DNA of 64,000 nt, from assembly GCA_014384285.1 (NCBI GenBank), contig JACNGE010000014.1:276513-340512 (forward strand). The letters are read 5' to 3'. The translations under genes and the position numbers were made by a program. The first letter of the stretch is position 1. Each line of letters opens with the position of its first letter. Source of the DNA: Actinomycetota bacterium (GTDB taxonomy: Bacteria > Actinomycetota > Acidimicrobiia > Actinomarinales > Actinomarinaceae). The notes beneath the pieces were generated by a model. That model did no database searches, was not told the origin of the DNA, and saw nothing but the letters and a program-made list of their open reading frames with translations. Below, piece by piece: positions 1 through 8,099 of this stretch.

Positions 1-809
1 TGTATTCTTGGGCTTATTTGAGTGATTCTGTTGACTTATATCCTAAAGAAACTATTTTACCCAAAGGTGTATCTCCGAGTGAACTAACTGAAATTAGTTT
101 ACAAAACATGCAAACCTCAGAGAATGTTGCCATAGCTGTTGCTCTTAGCTCTCTTGGCTACAATGTCCAATCTGAAGGTGATGGTGTATTAGTAGTTGGA
201 ATTCTTGATAATTCACCAGTAAAAGATAAGTTATTAAAAAATGATCTAATTGTTTCACTTACTGGAAGAGAGAACATTACTTATAGTGTAAATTCTTCAA
301 CTCAATTTATATCTTTACTAAGAACCTTCTCTATAGGTGAGACAGTCTTAATCGGCATAGTTCGCAATAATAATGCTATTCAAATTGAAACTACACTTAT
401 TGAACATATTGAATACGAGGGGGAGCCAATGGTCGGTTTTTTAGCTTCAACACCAAATCAAAGATTTACTTTTCCAATAAATATTGACATTGACACAGGA
501 AGTGTTGGAGGACCATCAGCAGGACTCATGATGGCATTAAATGTATATAACAAACTTACTGAAAGAGATATAACTAAAAAAAATATTATCGCTGGAACAG
601 GAACTATTGAAATTGATGGATCGGTTGGTCCGGTAGGCGGAGTTAAACAAAAGGTCATCGCTGCAAAAAGGGAAGGAGCTACATTGATTCTTGTTCCTAC
701 ATCAAACTATGAAGATGCTAAATCTTTTGCAGATGAGAAAACTACTATCGTGGCAATTAAAACTTTTAATGACGCCCTGGAAGTAATTTCTGAGTATAGT
801 TCACGTTAA
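1..809 (+). CDS. YlbL-like PDZ / Lon-type (S16) serine protease, 5' truncated by window
   Basis: The reading frame is open from the first bases of the window, so the gene begins upstream; the TTG at 18 is not a credible start. About 268 residues are visible. Numbered from that TTG, a PDZ-like domain spans about residues 45-125 and a Lon-type S16 protease domain about 150-260. The S16 domain has the catalytic Ser in GGPSAGL (S167) and the Lys in GGVKQK (K212), the same dyad arrangement as Lon. There is no AAA+ ATPase domain. In the actinobacterial and Bacillus YlbL family an N-terminal membrane anchor precedes the PDZ, and that part is lost here. The likely role is ATP-independent proteolysis at the outer face of the membrane. 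The UPF0182 gene follows 28 nt downstream. The family call is firm; the substrate is unknown. Confidence 0.88.
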   Translation, partial: YSWAYLSDSVDLYPKETILPKGVSPSELTEISLQNMQTSENVAIAVALSSLGYNVQSEGDGVLVVGILDNSPVKDKLLKNDLIVSLTGRENITYSVNSSTQFISLLRTFSIGETVLIGIVRNNNAIQIETTLIEHIEYEGEPMVGFLASTPNQRFTFPINIDIDTGSVGGPSAGLMMALNVYNKLTERDITKKNIIAGTGTIEIDGSVGPVGGVKQKVIAAKREGATLILVPTSNYEDAKSFADEKTTIVAIKTFNDALEVISEYSSR

Positions 810-823
810 ACGCAGAACATAAA

Positions 824-829
824 TACAAT
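824..829 (+). promoter_or_regulatory. Candidate -10 box (TACAAT), near-leaderless start
   Basis: TACAAT lies 8 nt before the ATG at 838, in the 28-nt gap after the protease gene. Transcription from it would start at about 836-838, giving a leaderless or almost leaderless mRNA. No convincing -35 box is seen. Confidence 0.35.
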
Positions 830-837
830 AAATCTAC

Positions 838-3657
838 ATGGTAAATATTGGAAACGTAAGTAACACTGGATCGGAGAGAAGAGGACTTTCCTTTATAGTA
901 TTTATAGGAATTATTGGATTTTCTATTGCAAGGGGAGTCGCGACTTTCTTTACCAACTATCTTTGGTTTGATTCCGTAAATCTAAACGATGTTTGGGTAA
1001 AAATTCTCCTAACAAGACTTGGGCTTGTTGCAGCTACGACCACTATTGCATTTTTGTTTATCTTCATTAACTTGAGACTAGCGACACGTGCAACACCAGT
1101 GATTGACATATTTGAGGCGTTTGACACCCAAGATCCTTTAGCTCGATTTAGAAGTTGGGTAAGTGAAAGGTTTGCAAGATTCAGACTTACTGGAGCGTTA
1201 GGTCTTTCTTTATTTTTAGGGGCTGGTAGTTCCACACTCTGGGAGCAAGTGCTCTTATTTATCAACCAAGAGCAATTTAATATTTCAGATCCAGTTTTTA
1301 ATAATGATATTTCAAACTATATTTTCGGTCTGCCACTTTACAGGCTATTTGTATCATGGGGTTTTCAACTTATAACAATTACCTCTATAGTTGTTGTTCT
1401 CTACTTTATTGCCACAGGTGCTATGCAGCTGAGACCACAAAAGCTTCCAGAAGTTAGTAGTGGGGGAAAAGCACACTTATCAGTACTGTTAGCTTTCGTT
1501 GCTATTTTAAAAGCTGTCGCATACAGATTAGATGCTATGGAATTACTTTATTCTCCAAGAGGTAAAGTTTTTGGAGCCAGTTATACAGATGTAGTTGCAC
1601 ATTTGCCGGCGTTACAGTTGTTAATATTAATCTCATTATTTGGAGCAGTTCTACTACTTGTAAATATTCGCAGAAGAGGCTGGTTACTTCCTGCTACTGC
1701 ATTAGGGCTTTGGTTAGCAGTATCAATAGTTGTTGGAGGGATAGTACCAAGCGCTATTCAAAGGTTTCGAGTACTTCCTGATGAGTTAAATAAAGAGCTT
1801 CCATATGTTGAGGAACACATTAACTACACAAGGCTAGCTTATGGCCTGGATGCTATTGAAGAAAAGCCGTTTCAAGCGTCACCATCATTATCTAATGAAG
1901 ACATTAGTCAAAATGCACAAACAGTTAACAATATCAGACTGTGGGATCCCACTGTTTTAGCAGAAACATACAGTCAGCTTCAAGAAATTCGAGCATATTA
2001 TGCCCTCGATGAGGTAGATGTTGACAGATATACAATTGATGGAAAACTCACCCAAGTCATGGTTTCTGCCAGGGAATTAGATCAAACAAACTTGCCTGCT
2101 CAGGGTTGGGTCAATCAAAGATTGCAATACACACATGGTTATGGTGTTGTATTTAGTCCTGCTAATAATGTAGCGAGTCAAGGTCAACCAGATTTTTATG
2201 TCAAAGGCGTACCTGCTGCTACTACTGTTTCAGAACTTGAGGTATCTCAACCAAGGATTTATTTTGGAGAGTCTGCTGAATCTCAAGAATATGTAGTTGT
2301 GAATTCACTTCAAGAGGAAGTTGATTACCCACTTTCCACTGAAGGTCAATCAGTGGCTTATACAAATTATTCAGGTAAAGGTGGAGTTGGCATAGGAACA
2401 TTTTTCCAAAGACTTGGATTTTCTCTGAGGTATAGCGAATTAAATCTTATGATTTCTAATCAGCTCAGTGATGACTCTAAATTAATCATGGAGAGAAATA
2501 TTACTAGTAGGGTAAAAAAAGCTGCTCCATTTTTATACACTGACAACGATCCATACCTTGCATTGATAGATGGAAACCTTTTTTGGATTATTGACATGTA
2601 TACAGTTAGTGATAAGTATCCGTATGCCCAGCCTGCTGATACAAGAAGAATTAATGAGCGTTCAGGACTTCCAATGAGTTTTAACTACATTAGAAATTCT
2701 GTAAAAGCAGTAGTAAATGCTTATGACGGAACAATGGATTTTTATGTTTTTGATGAAACTGATCCACTTATTCAAACTTATGTGAAAATCTTTCCTTCAC
2801 TATTTTCAGATAAAAGTGAAATGTCTCCAAGTCTGCTTGATCACATAAGGTATCCAGAAGATTTATTTACAATCCAATCGGACATGTATAAAGATTATCA
2901 TATGATTGACCCCAGAGTTTTTTATGCTGACGAAGATCCTTGGGAGATACCAACTGATTCTTCTACAACACCAAGAGTTGCAACTTTAAGAGGTGAATTT
3001 ACTGAACTTGGTTATAAACCTATGCTTCCGTATTACCTTTTAATGACATTGCCTGAAGAAGATGACCTTAGTTATCTTATATTCCAACCATTTAATCCTG
3101 AAAATAGGCCTAATATGCAGTCATTTTTAGTTGCTGATGCAGATCCTGAAAATTACGGTCAGTTAATTGATTATAGGCTACCAAAAGGTGAGTTTGTTGA
3201 CGGTCCATCACAAGTTTCAACTAGAATTAATCAAGATCCGGATATTTCTCAGATATTTACTCTACTTGACCAACAGGGATCAAGTGTAATTAGAGGTAAC
3301 TTGTTTGTAGTTCCAATAAATCAATCCGTGTTGTATTACCAGCCAATATATTTACAAGGTGAACAAAATCCGCTTCCTGAATTCAAGTTCGTAGTTGTTA
3401 TTTTCCAAGATAAAATAATTATGGAAGAATCGTTAGGAGAGGCTCTCGAAGGTATCTTTGAAGGAGCATCCTTTGGCGAAAGTCAAGACAGAGATGCTGA
3501 TGGCGGCCTTGATATAATTGAGCTACTAGAGAAAGCCAACGCAGCATTTAACCGGGCCCAAAATTCTTTAATCGCTGGTGATTTAGGAAGATATCAAGAA
3601 TTAATAAAACTAGCGGAAGATTATGTATCTCTAGCTATTGAGGAATTAAACAAATAA
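838..3657 (+). CDS. UPF0182 family large membrane protein
   Basis: This 939-aa protein matches the UPF0182 family, typical of actinobacteria and cyanobacteria (usual length about 900-1000 aa). The first roughly 310 residues contain about seven hydrophobic segments. A long soluble, probably extracytoplasmic region follows (about 310-870) with family-like stretches such as LWDPTVL, then an acidic linker (ESQDRDADGG) and a C-terminal helix that begins NAAFNRAQ. The ATG at 838 has no Shine-Dalgarno sequence but has a TACAAT box in the leaderless position. The function of the family is not established and I do not assign one. It follows the YlbL-like protease, which also acts at the membrane, but a functional link is only a guess. 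Confidence 0.9.
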   Translation: MVNIGNVSNTGSERRGLSFIVFIGIIGFSIARGVATFFTNYLWFDSVNLNDVWVKILLTRLGLVAATTTIAFLFIFINLRLATRATPVIDIFEAFDTQDPLARFRSWVSERFARFRLTGALGLSLFLGAGSSTLWEQVLLFINQEQFNISDPVFNNDISNYIFGLPLYRLFVSWGFQLITITSIVVVLYFIATGAMQLRPQKLPEVSSGGKAHLSVLLAFVAILKAVAYRLDAMELLYSPRGKVFGASYTDVVAHLPALQLLILISLFGAVLLLVNIRRRGWLLPATALGLWLAVSIVVGGIVPSAIQRFRVLPDELNKELPYVEEHINYTRLAYGLDAIEEKPFQASPSLSNEDISQNAQTVNNIRLWDPTVLAETYSQLQEIRAYYALDEVDVDRYTIDGKLTQVMVSARELDQTNLPAQGWVNQRLQYTHGYGVVFSPANNVASQGQPDFYVKGVPAATTVSELEVSQPRIYFGESAESQEYVVVNSLQEEVDYPLSTEGQSVAYTNYSGKGGVGIGTFFQRLGFSLRYSELNLMISNQLSDDSKLIMERNITSRVKKAAPFLYTDNDPYLALIDGNLFWIIDMYTVSDKYPYAQPADTRRINERSGLPMSFNYIRNSVKAVVNAYDGTMDFYVFDETDPLIQTYVKIFPSLFSDKSEMSPSLLDHIRYPEDLFTIQSDMYKDYHMIDPRVFYADEDPWEIPTDSSTTPRVATLRGEFTELGYKPMLPYYLLMTLPEEDDLSYLIFQPFNPENRPNMQSFLVADADPENYGQLIDYRLPKGEFVDGPSQVSTRINQDPDISQIFTLLDQQGSSVIRGNLFVVPINQSVLYYQPIYLQGEQNPLPEFKFVVVIFQDKIIMEESLGEALEGIFEGASFGESQDRDADGGLDIIELLEKANAAFNRAQNSLIAGDLGRYQELIKLAEDYVSLAIEELNK

Positions 3658-3701
3658 ACAGCTTGAGTTTAATTCAATTTAAATTACTATTAATAATTCA
3701 G

Positions 3702-3775
3702 CGCGGGGTGGAGCAGTCTGGTAGCTCGCTGGGCTCATAACCCAGAGGTCGTAGGTTCAAATCCTACCCCCGCTA
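3702..3775 (+). tRNA. tRNA-fMet (CAT), initiator
   Basis: A full cloverleaf can be folded. Acceptor CGCGGGG pairs with CCCCGCT, leaving a C1.U72 mismatch, and the discriminator is A73. The anticodon loop CTCATAA (CAT at 3736-3738) is closed by three consecutive G:C pairs, the initiator hallmark. The T-arm GTAGG-TTCAAAT-CCTAC is perfect. The unpaired 1-72 position and the GGG/CCC stem identify the initiator rather than the elongator. CCA is not encoded. Confidence 0.95.
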
Positions 3776-3779
3776 CTAA

Positions 3780-3917
3780 TTACCGAATAAAAAAGTCTAG
3801 TATTCTTTTTCTTCCAGTAGATGCCGCTATCAACTTAAGAGTGAAAATACCCATTACTCCAAGAAAAGTAAGAATTCCACCTAATAAAAATATTCTCCAG
3901 AAAAGTATTGCGTCCAT
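3780..3917 (-). CDS. 45-aa single-span membrane microprotein (hypothetical)
   Basis: This small open frame starts at ATG (3917-3915) and stops at TAA (3782-3780). Its product begins MDAILFWRIF, has one hydrophobic span at about residues 3-31, and ends in a basic tail with the sequence TGRKRIL. It lies 30 nt downstream of the TlpA-like gene on the same strand and fills the whole gap up to tRNA-fMet, so it is probably cotranscribed with tlpA. I do not recognise the family. A membrane peptide accompanying a periplasmic thioredoxin could be a partner subunit, but that is inference. The continuous frame in an otherwise fully used region is the only coding evidence. Confidence 0.45.
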   Translation of the reverse strand: MDAILFWRIFLLGGILTFLGVMGIFTLKLIAASTGRKRILDFFIR

Positions 3918-3947
3918 AATTTATTATAAACATATCTGGAGTAACAC

Positions 3948-4439
3948 TTACTTTGCTATATCAGAAATCATTTCAAAACTTACAGGCCCATTGATTGTTT
4001 GAATAATATCGTAATCAAGGTTAAGTATGAGAGTTGTAGGTATGCCTGTCCAATTAAATTTAGCAAGGAGGTATTCAACGTGATCTTCATTAAGAATATT
4101 TTCATAGCTCACACCATATTCATTTATGAAATCTTGACCATTTTTCATAGAGTCATCAACCAACAATCCGATGACATAGTATTTGTTATTCTCAGAAATT
4201 TTTATTAGCTCATCAACTTCTTCTATACACGGTATGCACCAACTTGCCCATAAGTTGACCACAATAAGAGATTCATTAGTTAACCTATTGCCTATGTTGC
4301 TAACTTCACTCAGTGATGAAAGGTTGACATTAAAATTATTGTTTTCATTAGGTTTCTGAACCAAAGGACTCGTATAGGAAAAATATGTTATCGATAATAT
4401 TACAAATAAAATTGACAATATTGTATTTCTTTTCAACAT
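3948..4439 (-). CDS. TlpA/ResA-like membrane-anchored thioredoxin
   Basis: This 163-aa protein has an uncleaved-looking signal anchor (residues 5-22) followed by a thioredoxin fold. The redox motif is WCIPC (C68, C71) and the cis-proline segment is TGIPTT. Such AhpC/TSA-TlpA proteins act outside the membrane as disulfide reductases, often for cytochrome c maturation (ResA/CcmG type). No ccdA or ccm gene is present in the window, so the electron donor is unknown. The gene is divergent from mrp with 39 nt between start codons. A TAAATT box sits 7-12 nt upstream of its ATG, suggesting a leaderless mRNA. The 45-aa membrane ORF follows downstream. Confidence 0.85.
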   Translation of the reverse strand: MLKRNTILSILFVILSITYFSYTSPLVQKPNENNNFNVNLSSLSEVSNIGNRLTNESLIVVNLWASWCIPCIEEVDELIKISENNKYYVIGLLVDDSMKNGQDFINEYGVSYENILNEDHVEYLLAKFNWTGIPTTLILNLDYDIIQTINGPVSFEMISDIAK

Positions 4440-4466
4440 ATCCTTAATTTAATCACTAAATGAACA

Positions 4467-4472
4467 TAGTAT
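4467..4472 (+). promoter_or_regulatory. Candidate -10 box of mrp (TAGTAT), leaderless
   Basis: TAGTAT lies 6 nt before the ATG at 4479, in the 39-nt divergent gap with the TlpA-like gene. Initiation 7 nt after the box would fall on the start codon. No clear -35 box and no ribosome binding site are visible. Confidence 0.35.
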
Positions 4473-4478
4473 ATAAGT

Positions 4479-5507
4479 ATGAGTATGGAAGATATAATTT
4501 ATCCAGGTTTTAATAAGAGCTTAAAAGAGTTAAATTGTATAGAGAAAATTAGTAAAAACACCTACGGCATTATTGACTTTACAGATATTGAGTGGGTTCG
4601 ATCCGCACTCAGTGAATCTGCAAAATCTATTGATTCATCAATTAAATTCGATTTTAGAAAACCTACTCAAGAACAATTAGATCTTGTTCTTAATAAGGTC
4701 GGAGCAGACAAGACCCCAGAACAAATAAAAGATTCTTTTAACGATGGAAAGAGAGTCATTGGTATTTCATCCGGCAAAGGTGGGGTAGGCAAATCTACAG
4801 TTACTTCATTATTAGCTCTTGCATACGCCAGTAAGGGAAAAAAGGTGGGAATTGTTGATGCAGATATATGGGGTTATTCAATTCCAAAAATCTTAGGTGC
4901 AAAGTTTCCTCCAATTCCTTTTAGCAACAGAATATTTCCTTCAAAAATAAATGATATAAATGTTATCTCAATGGAATATTTTGTTAAGCAGGACGAAGCT
5001 GTAATTTGGAGAGGCCCTATGCTACATAAAGCTATTGAACAATTTCTATTCGAGGTAATTTGGGAAGATATAGATATTTTATTGATAGACATGCCTCCAG
5101 GCACTGGGGATGTATCTATATCATTATCACAACTATTAAATTTTTTTGAAACCATAATTGTGACAACACCTCAATCGAATGCGACCCTCGTTGCTGAAAG
5201 AGCAGGAATAATGTCCAAAAAGGTAAATTCAAGCATAATAGGAGTAATTGAGAATATGTCTTTTATGAAAGTAGATGATTCAATTATCCATCCATTTGGA
5301 CAAGGAGGAGGTTCATCACTAGCTGAAAAGCTGGAAGTTCCTCTTATAGGTCAAATGCCTTTAGATAACTTAATTGCTAAATATTGTGAAAAGGGAAGAT
5401 TACAAGATATAACATCTGATAAAATTTTCCACGATATAATCAAATTCTCCGACAAGATTGACAGTATAGCTCCAAAGAAAAAGCCAATAAGTTTAAAAAT
5501 TAATTAA
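4479..5507 (+). CDS. mrp: Mrp/NBP35-family P-loop ATPase
   Basis: This 342-aa protein has a short N-terminal DUF59/MIP18-like region (about 10-70) and a ParA/MinD-like ATPase domain. The deviant Walker A motif GKGGVGKS is at 99-106, DADIWGYS follows, and the DMPPGTGD signature is present. Mrp/ApbC proteins carry or insert Fe-S clusters. However, the CxxC cluster ligand pair normally found after the ENMS motif is missing: the segment reads ENMSFMKVDDS. To my knowledge actinobacterial Mrp proteins often lack it too. Start is ATG 4479 (a second in-frame ATG at 4485 is possible). Its last 8 nt overlap the end of convergent uppP. Confidence 0.9.
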   Translation: MSMEDIIYPGFNKSLKELNCIEKISKNTYGIIDFTDIEWVRSALSESAKSIDSSIKFDFRKPTQEQLDLVLNKVGADKTPEQIKDSFNDGKRVIGISSGKGGVGKSTVTSLLALAYASKGKKVGIVDADIWGYSIPKILGAKFPPIPFSNRIFPSKINDINVISMEYFVKQDEAVIWRGPMLHKAIEQFLFEVIWEDIDILLIDMPPGTGDVSISLSQLLNFFETIIVTTPQSNATLVAERAGIMSKKVNSSIIGVIENMSFMKVDDSIIHPFGQGGGSSLAEKLEVPLIGQMPLDNLIAKYCEKGRLQDITSDKIFHDIIKFSDKIDSIAPKKKPISLKIN

Positions 5508-6252
5508 TAAAACAAATAACCGATAAGGCTATACAGTAAAAAGCAAAATATTGGAGTTTTGAGTTTACAGTAATACTAATAAGAATTCTTATAGCTAATA
5601 TACCTGAAATAAATGCAACAATTGTAGGAGCTACTATATTTGTATTTACATTAAATGATGATTCAACAAAGGTTAATAACCACGCTCCAAAAATAGTAGG
5701 AATACCTAAAAGTAGTGAAAAGTAAATTGCTTCAGTTTTTTTAATTCCTAGGTACATTCCTGTTACAAGGGTTATTCCTGATCTAGATATACCTGGAACT
5801 AAGGCAAATGCCTGGGCAAGACCTATTATAAAAGACTGCTTTAAAGTGATTTGGTCAAAAGATATGGCACTTTCATTTTTTGAATTTAAAGAAACTAATA
5901 ATATAATTGAAAAAATTAAATAAGCTGCTCCTGTAATTTGTAATATGTTTTTGTTTGAATCTATTACCTCTTGTAAAGGGGATAGTAGTCCAACAGCTAC
6001 AGCGGGAATCAAAGCAACAGCAATTATTTTCATAGAATTTGTAAAAGTTTTCTTGTGAGAGAAAATATCAATAATTCTTTTTCTGTAATAAACAATTATT
6101 GAAAGTAAAGTCCCTACATGTAAGAAAGCTATATCATATGTGTTCAAATCAATTGAATCATTTAAAGAGGAGAAAATTACTAAATGTCCACTTGAGGATA
6201 CTGGAAGAAATTCAGTTACACCTTGTAACACACCTGCTAAAATTTCGTACAT
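5500..6252 (-). CDS. uppP: Undecaprenyl-diphosphatase UppP/BacA
   Basis: This 250-aa polytopic membrane protein removes a phosphate from undecaprenyl diphosphate and so regenerates the lipid carrier for peptidoglycan and surface polysaccharides. Both family signatures are present: LQGVTEFLPVSSSGHL at about residues 9-24 and PGISRSG at 153-159, which build the active site. The remainder is seven to eight hydrophobic spans. It is preceded by a 50-aa Cys-rich ORF with only 3 nt between stop and start, so the two form an operon. The 3' end overlaps mrp by 8 nt. It complements UppS near 60.7 kb and the glycan cluster at 45.6-51 kb, which consume the carrier. Confidence 0.95.
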   Translation of the reverse strand: MYEILAGVLQGVTEFLPVSSSGHLVIFSSLNDSIDLNTYDIAFLHVGTLLSIIVYYRKRIIDIFSHKKTFTNSMKIIAVALIPAVAVGLLSPLQEVIDSNKNILQITGAAYLIFSIILLVSLNSKNESAISFDQITLKQSFIIGLAQAFALVPGISRSGITLVTGMYLGIKKTEAIYFSLLLGIPTIFGAWLLTFVESSFNVNTNIVAPTIVAFISGILAIRILISITVNSKLQYFAFYCIALSVICFIN

Positions 6253-6255
6253 ATC

Positions 6256-6408
6256 TTACCTTATACTAGCTAAATGCCAGCCACTACAGCTTGAACATCC
6301 ATAAACGCTATATTTTTGTTTATTCTCTGACTCAAGCCATCCTCTATTTTTTCTTGCTTCAATTTCGGTTTCGTACCTAATTTTTGATTCACAATTATTT
6401 TGAGACAT
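6256..6408 (-). CDS. 50-aa Cys/His microprotein upstream of uppP (putative small zinc ribbon)
   Basis: A 50-aa frame runs from ATG (6408-6406) to TAA (6258-6256). The product starts MSQNNCESKIRYE, is rich in charged residues, and ends with the compact motif YGCSSCSGWHLASIR. The CxxC-x2-WHL pattern resembles small zinc-ribbon peptides of phages and actinobacteria (YRCPxCGxWHL type). C6, C38, C41 and H44 could together bind a metal. The stop lies 3 nt before the uppP ATG, so expression is almost certainly coupled to uppP. Its function is not known. The well-conserved C-terminal pattern makes a real gene more likely than chance. Confidence 0.6.
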   Translation of the reverse strand: MSQNNCESKIRYETEIEARKNRGWLESENKQKYSVYGCSSCSGWHLASIR

Positions 6409-6482
6409 AATTTATTCCAAACAGTAACATCTTTAATTATTTTATCGTGTGCATTCTTTAAAACACTTACGAATTAATTAAG

Positions 6483-6488
6483 TACAAT
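6483..6488 (+). promoter_or_regulatory. Candidate -10 box of plsY (TACAAT), leaderless
   Basis: TACAAT ends 7 nt before the plsY ATG at 6496, in the divergent gap 6409-6495 shared with the Cys/His microprotein-uppP operon. No ribosome binding site precedes the ATG. Confidence 0.4.
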
Positions 6489-6495
6489 TAACTGT

Positions 6496-7104
6496 ATGTT
6501 TTATATAATTTTGCTATTGAGCTATTTATTAGGATCAGTAAATTTTGCAATAATAATTGCAAAGCATAAAGGCATAAATATTACACAAGAAGGAAGTGGA
6601 AATCCTGGATCATCAAATGCTCTTAGGGTCCTCGGTAAAAAATATGCTTTAGGTGTTTTAATTGGAGATATGCTCAAGGGAGCAGTGTGCGTTCTTCTTG
6701 GTTTGTATTTCCATGAGTCAATTAACCCTTTTTTGTTTGGACTGGTAAGCGTTTTTGGTCACTGTTTTCCAGTGTTTTATCATTTTAAAGGAGGCAAAGG
6801 AGTTGCAACTTTTCTAGGATCATATTTAAGTTACTTAATTTTTGTACCTTCTGAAAATTATTCTGGAAGCTTTAAATTTTTAATATTCTTAATTCTATTA
6901 GCGACTTTTGTACTTATTGCAAAATTTTTTAAAGTCTCTGCAGTCGCAAGTTTAATTACAATTATTATTTCAAGTTTCTTTATAATCTCTGACACCAATG
7001 ATCAGTTAGTCAATTTAATGACAGTTCTAGTTGTTTTAATTATTATTTTTCAGCATCGTACGAATATAAAAAGATTACTTGAAGGTAAGGAAAATAAGTT
7101 TTAA
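6496..7104 (+). CDS. plsY: Glycerol-3-phosphate acyltransferase PlsY
   Basis: This 202-aa membrane enzyme transfers an acyl group from acyl-phosphate to glycerol 3-phosphate, the first committed step of phospholipid synthesis. The three PlsY motifs are visible: GSVNFAII near residue 13, GSGNPGSSNALRVLG at 33-47, and FKGGKGVAT at about 97-105. Five or more hydrophobic spans surround them. The start ATG has no Shine-Dalgarno and lies 7 nt after a TACAAT box. PlsX is not in the window. A small membrane protein of unknown role follows. Confidence 0.95.
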   Translation: MFYIILLLSYLLGSVNFAIIIAKHKGINITQEGSGNPGSSNALRVLGKKYALGVLIGDMLKGAVCVLLGLYFHESINPFLFGLVSVFGHCFPVFYHFKGGKGVATFLGSYLSYLIFVPSENYSGSFKFLIFLILLATFVLIAKFFKVSAVASLITIIISSFFIISDTNDQLVNLMTVLVVLIIIFQHRTNIKRLLEGKENKF

Positions 7105-7160
7105 ACCGAGAATATAAAATTTTTTTATGTAATATTAAATTAGAAAGTTGAGGCAGGGCA

Positions 7161-7526
7161 ATGAGTTCAACATTTGTATTAATTAGCTTATTATTATCTT
7201 TATCGATGGCAGTTTTGGTGCCAGAATTTCAAGACTCTAAAAAAGCTGTATTTTCTTTTTCACCACAGTATGACTTCATGGTAAATAAACAAAGAAAAGG
7301 ATTTTTGACAATAGGTCTTTTAGCTGTATCTACTTTTTTTATTTCGATTCAAACATTGTCAGTACCAATATTTATTTTTCATCTTATTCTTGATGTTTTG
7401 TTTGGAGTTTATGCATTTGTATCATTTCAAGTTAGAAGAGCAACTTTGTTGCAAAACTCACTAAATAATTCTACATTTGAGAATCAAGTTGACCACCAAG
7501 AAGGTTATCTCCAGGAAGCTAGTTGA
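7161..7526 (+). CDS. Hypothetical 121-aa membrane protein
   Basis: I do not recognise the family. The protein has an N-terminal hydrophobic segment (residues 4-20), a short polar stretch (FSPQYDFMVNKQRKG), two close hydrophobic segments (about 49-65 and 67-88), the motif FQVRRAT, and a polar Gln/Asn-rich tail. The topology looks like three spans with a cytoplasmic tail. A GAGG ribosome binding site lies about 10 nt before the ATG, and a TAATAT box lies further upstream, so this is a leadered mRNA unlike its neighbours. Length, composition and ribosome binding site support a real gene. It sits between plsY and a thioesterase, so a lipid or envelope role is possible but unproven. Confidence 0.65.
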   Translation: MSSTFVLISLLLSLSMAVLVPEFQDSKKAVFSFSPQYDFMVNKQRKGFLTIGLLAVSTFFISIQTLSVPIFIFHLILDVLFGVYAFVSFQVRRATLLQNSLNNSTFENQVDHQEGYLQEAS

Positions 7527-7594
7527 TATTTAAAATATTCAACTTACTCATAGCATTTTTTGGGTAAGAGTCGCTAAGATAGTAGCTTATTGTC

Positions 7595-8098
7595 ATGAAC
7601 TATAAATATATTACAGGAGAAGCACTTACGTTACCTTCTAATACTAGTTGGAAAGATGGGATGCTTTTACAGGACATTTATCCTGATTCATCTTTTGTCA
7701 GTGGTAGTAAGAACTCTGAAAGTATGAGAATGCAGCCAGTAATAAAAAAACATTTTGTTTATGCTAAATATATTTTTGAAGACCGGTTTGCTGGTGGTCC
7801 CGGTTTAGTACATGGTGGAATTTTATCCGCTGCTCTAGATGATTTAATGGGCTATGCAACAGTAATTCATAACAAATTGTGTGTGACGGCAAATCTAGAA
7901 GTAAATTACTTAATACCCGTACCCGTAGAGCAAGAGTACGAACTCTTTGCATGGGTTAAAGAGATTGATGGAAAAAAAATATCTACTGAATCTGTAATTA
8001 AAAAAGAAAATAATATTCACGTAGAATCAAAAGGTCTTTTTATTGATTTAGGGGAAAATGCATTTAAACATTTCGCTCCTGAGAAAAATTATCCTTAG
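7595..8098 (+). CDS. PaaI/YbgC-type hotdog-fold thioesterase
   Basis: This 167-aa single hotdog-fold protein carries the HGGILSAALDD signature (H73-G-G, with the acidic pair D82/D83), which forms the helix and catalytic region of acyl-CoA thioesterases. Strands following it (LEVNYLIPVP) match the family. The likely reaction is hydrolysis of an acyl-CoA or aryl-CoA thioester in the cytoplasm; the substrate cannot be read from sequence. It stops one base before the convergent GMC flavoprotein gene ends. A second, distinct PaaI-like gene lies at 20.2 kb next to acetyl-CoA synthetase. Confidence 0.85.
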   Translation: MNYKYITGEALTLPSNTSWKDGMLLQDIYPDSSFVSGSKNSESMRMQPVIKKHFVYAKYIFEDRFAGGPGLVHGGILSAALDDLMGYATVIHNKLCVTANLEVNYLIPVPVEQEYELFAWVKEIDGKKISTESVIKKENNIHVESKGLFIDLGENAFKHFAPEKNYP

Positions 8099-8099
8099 A

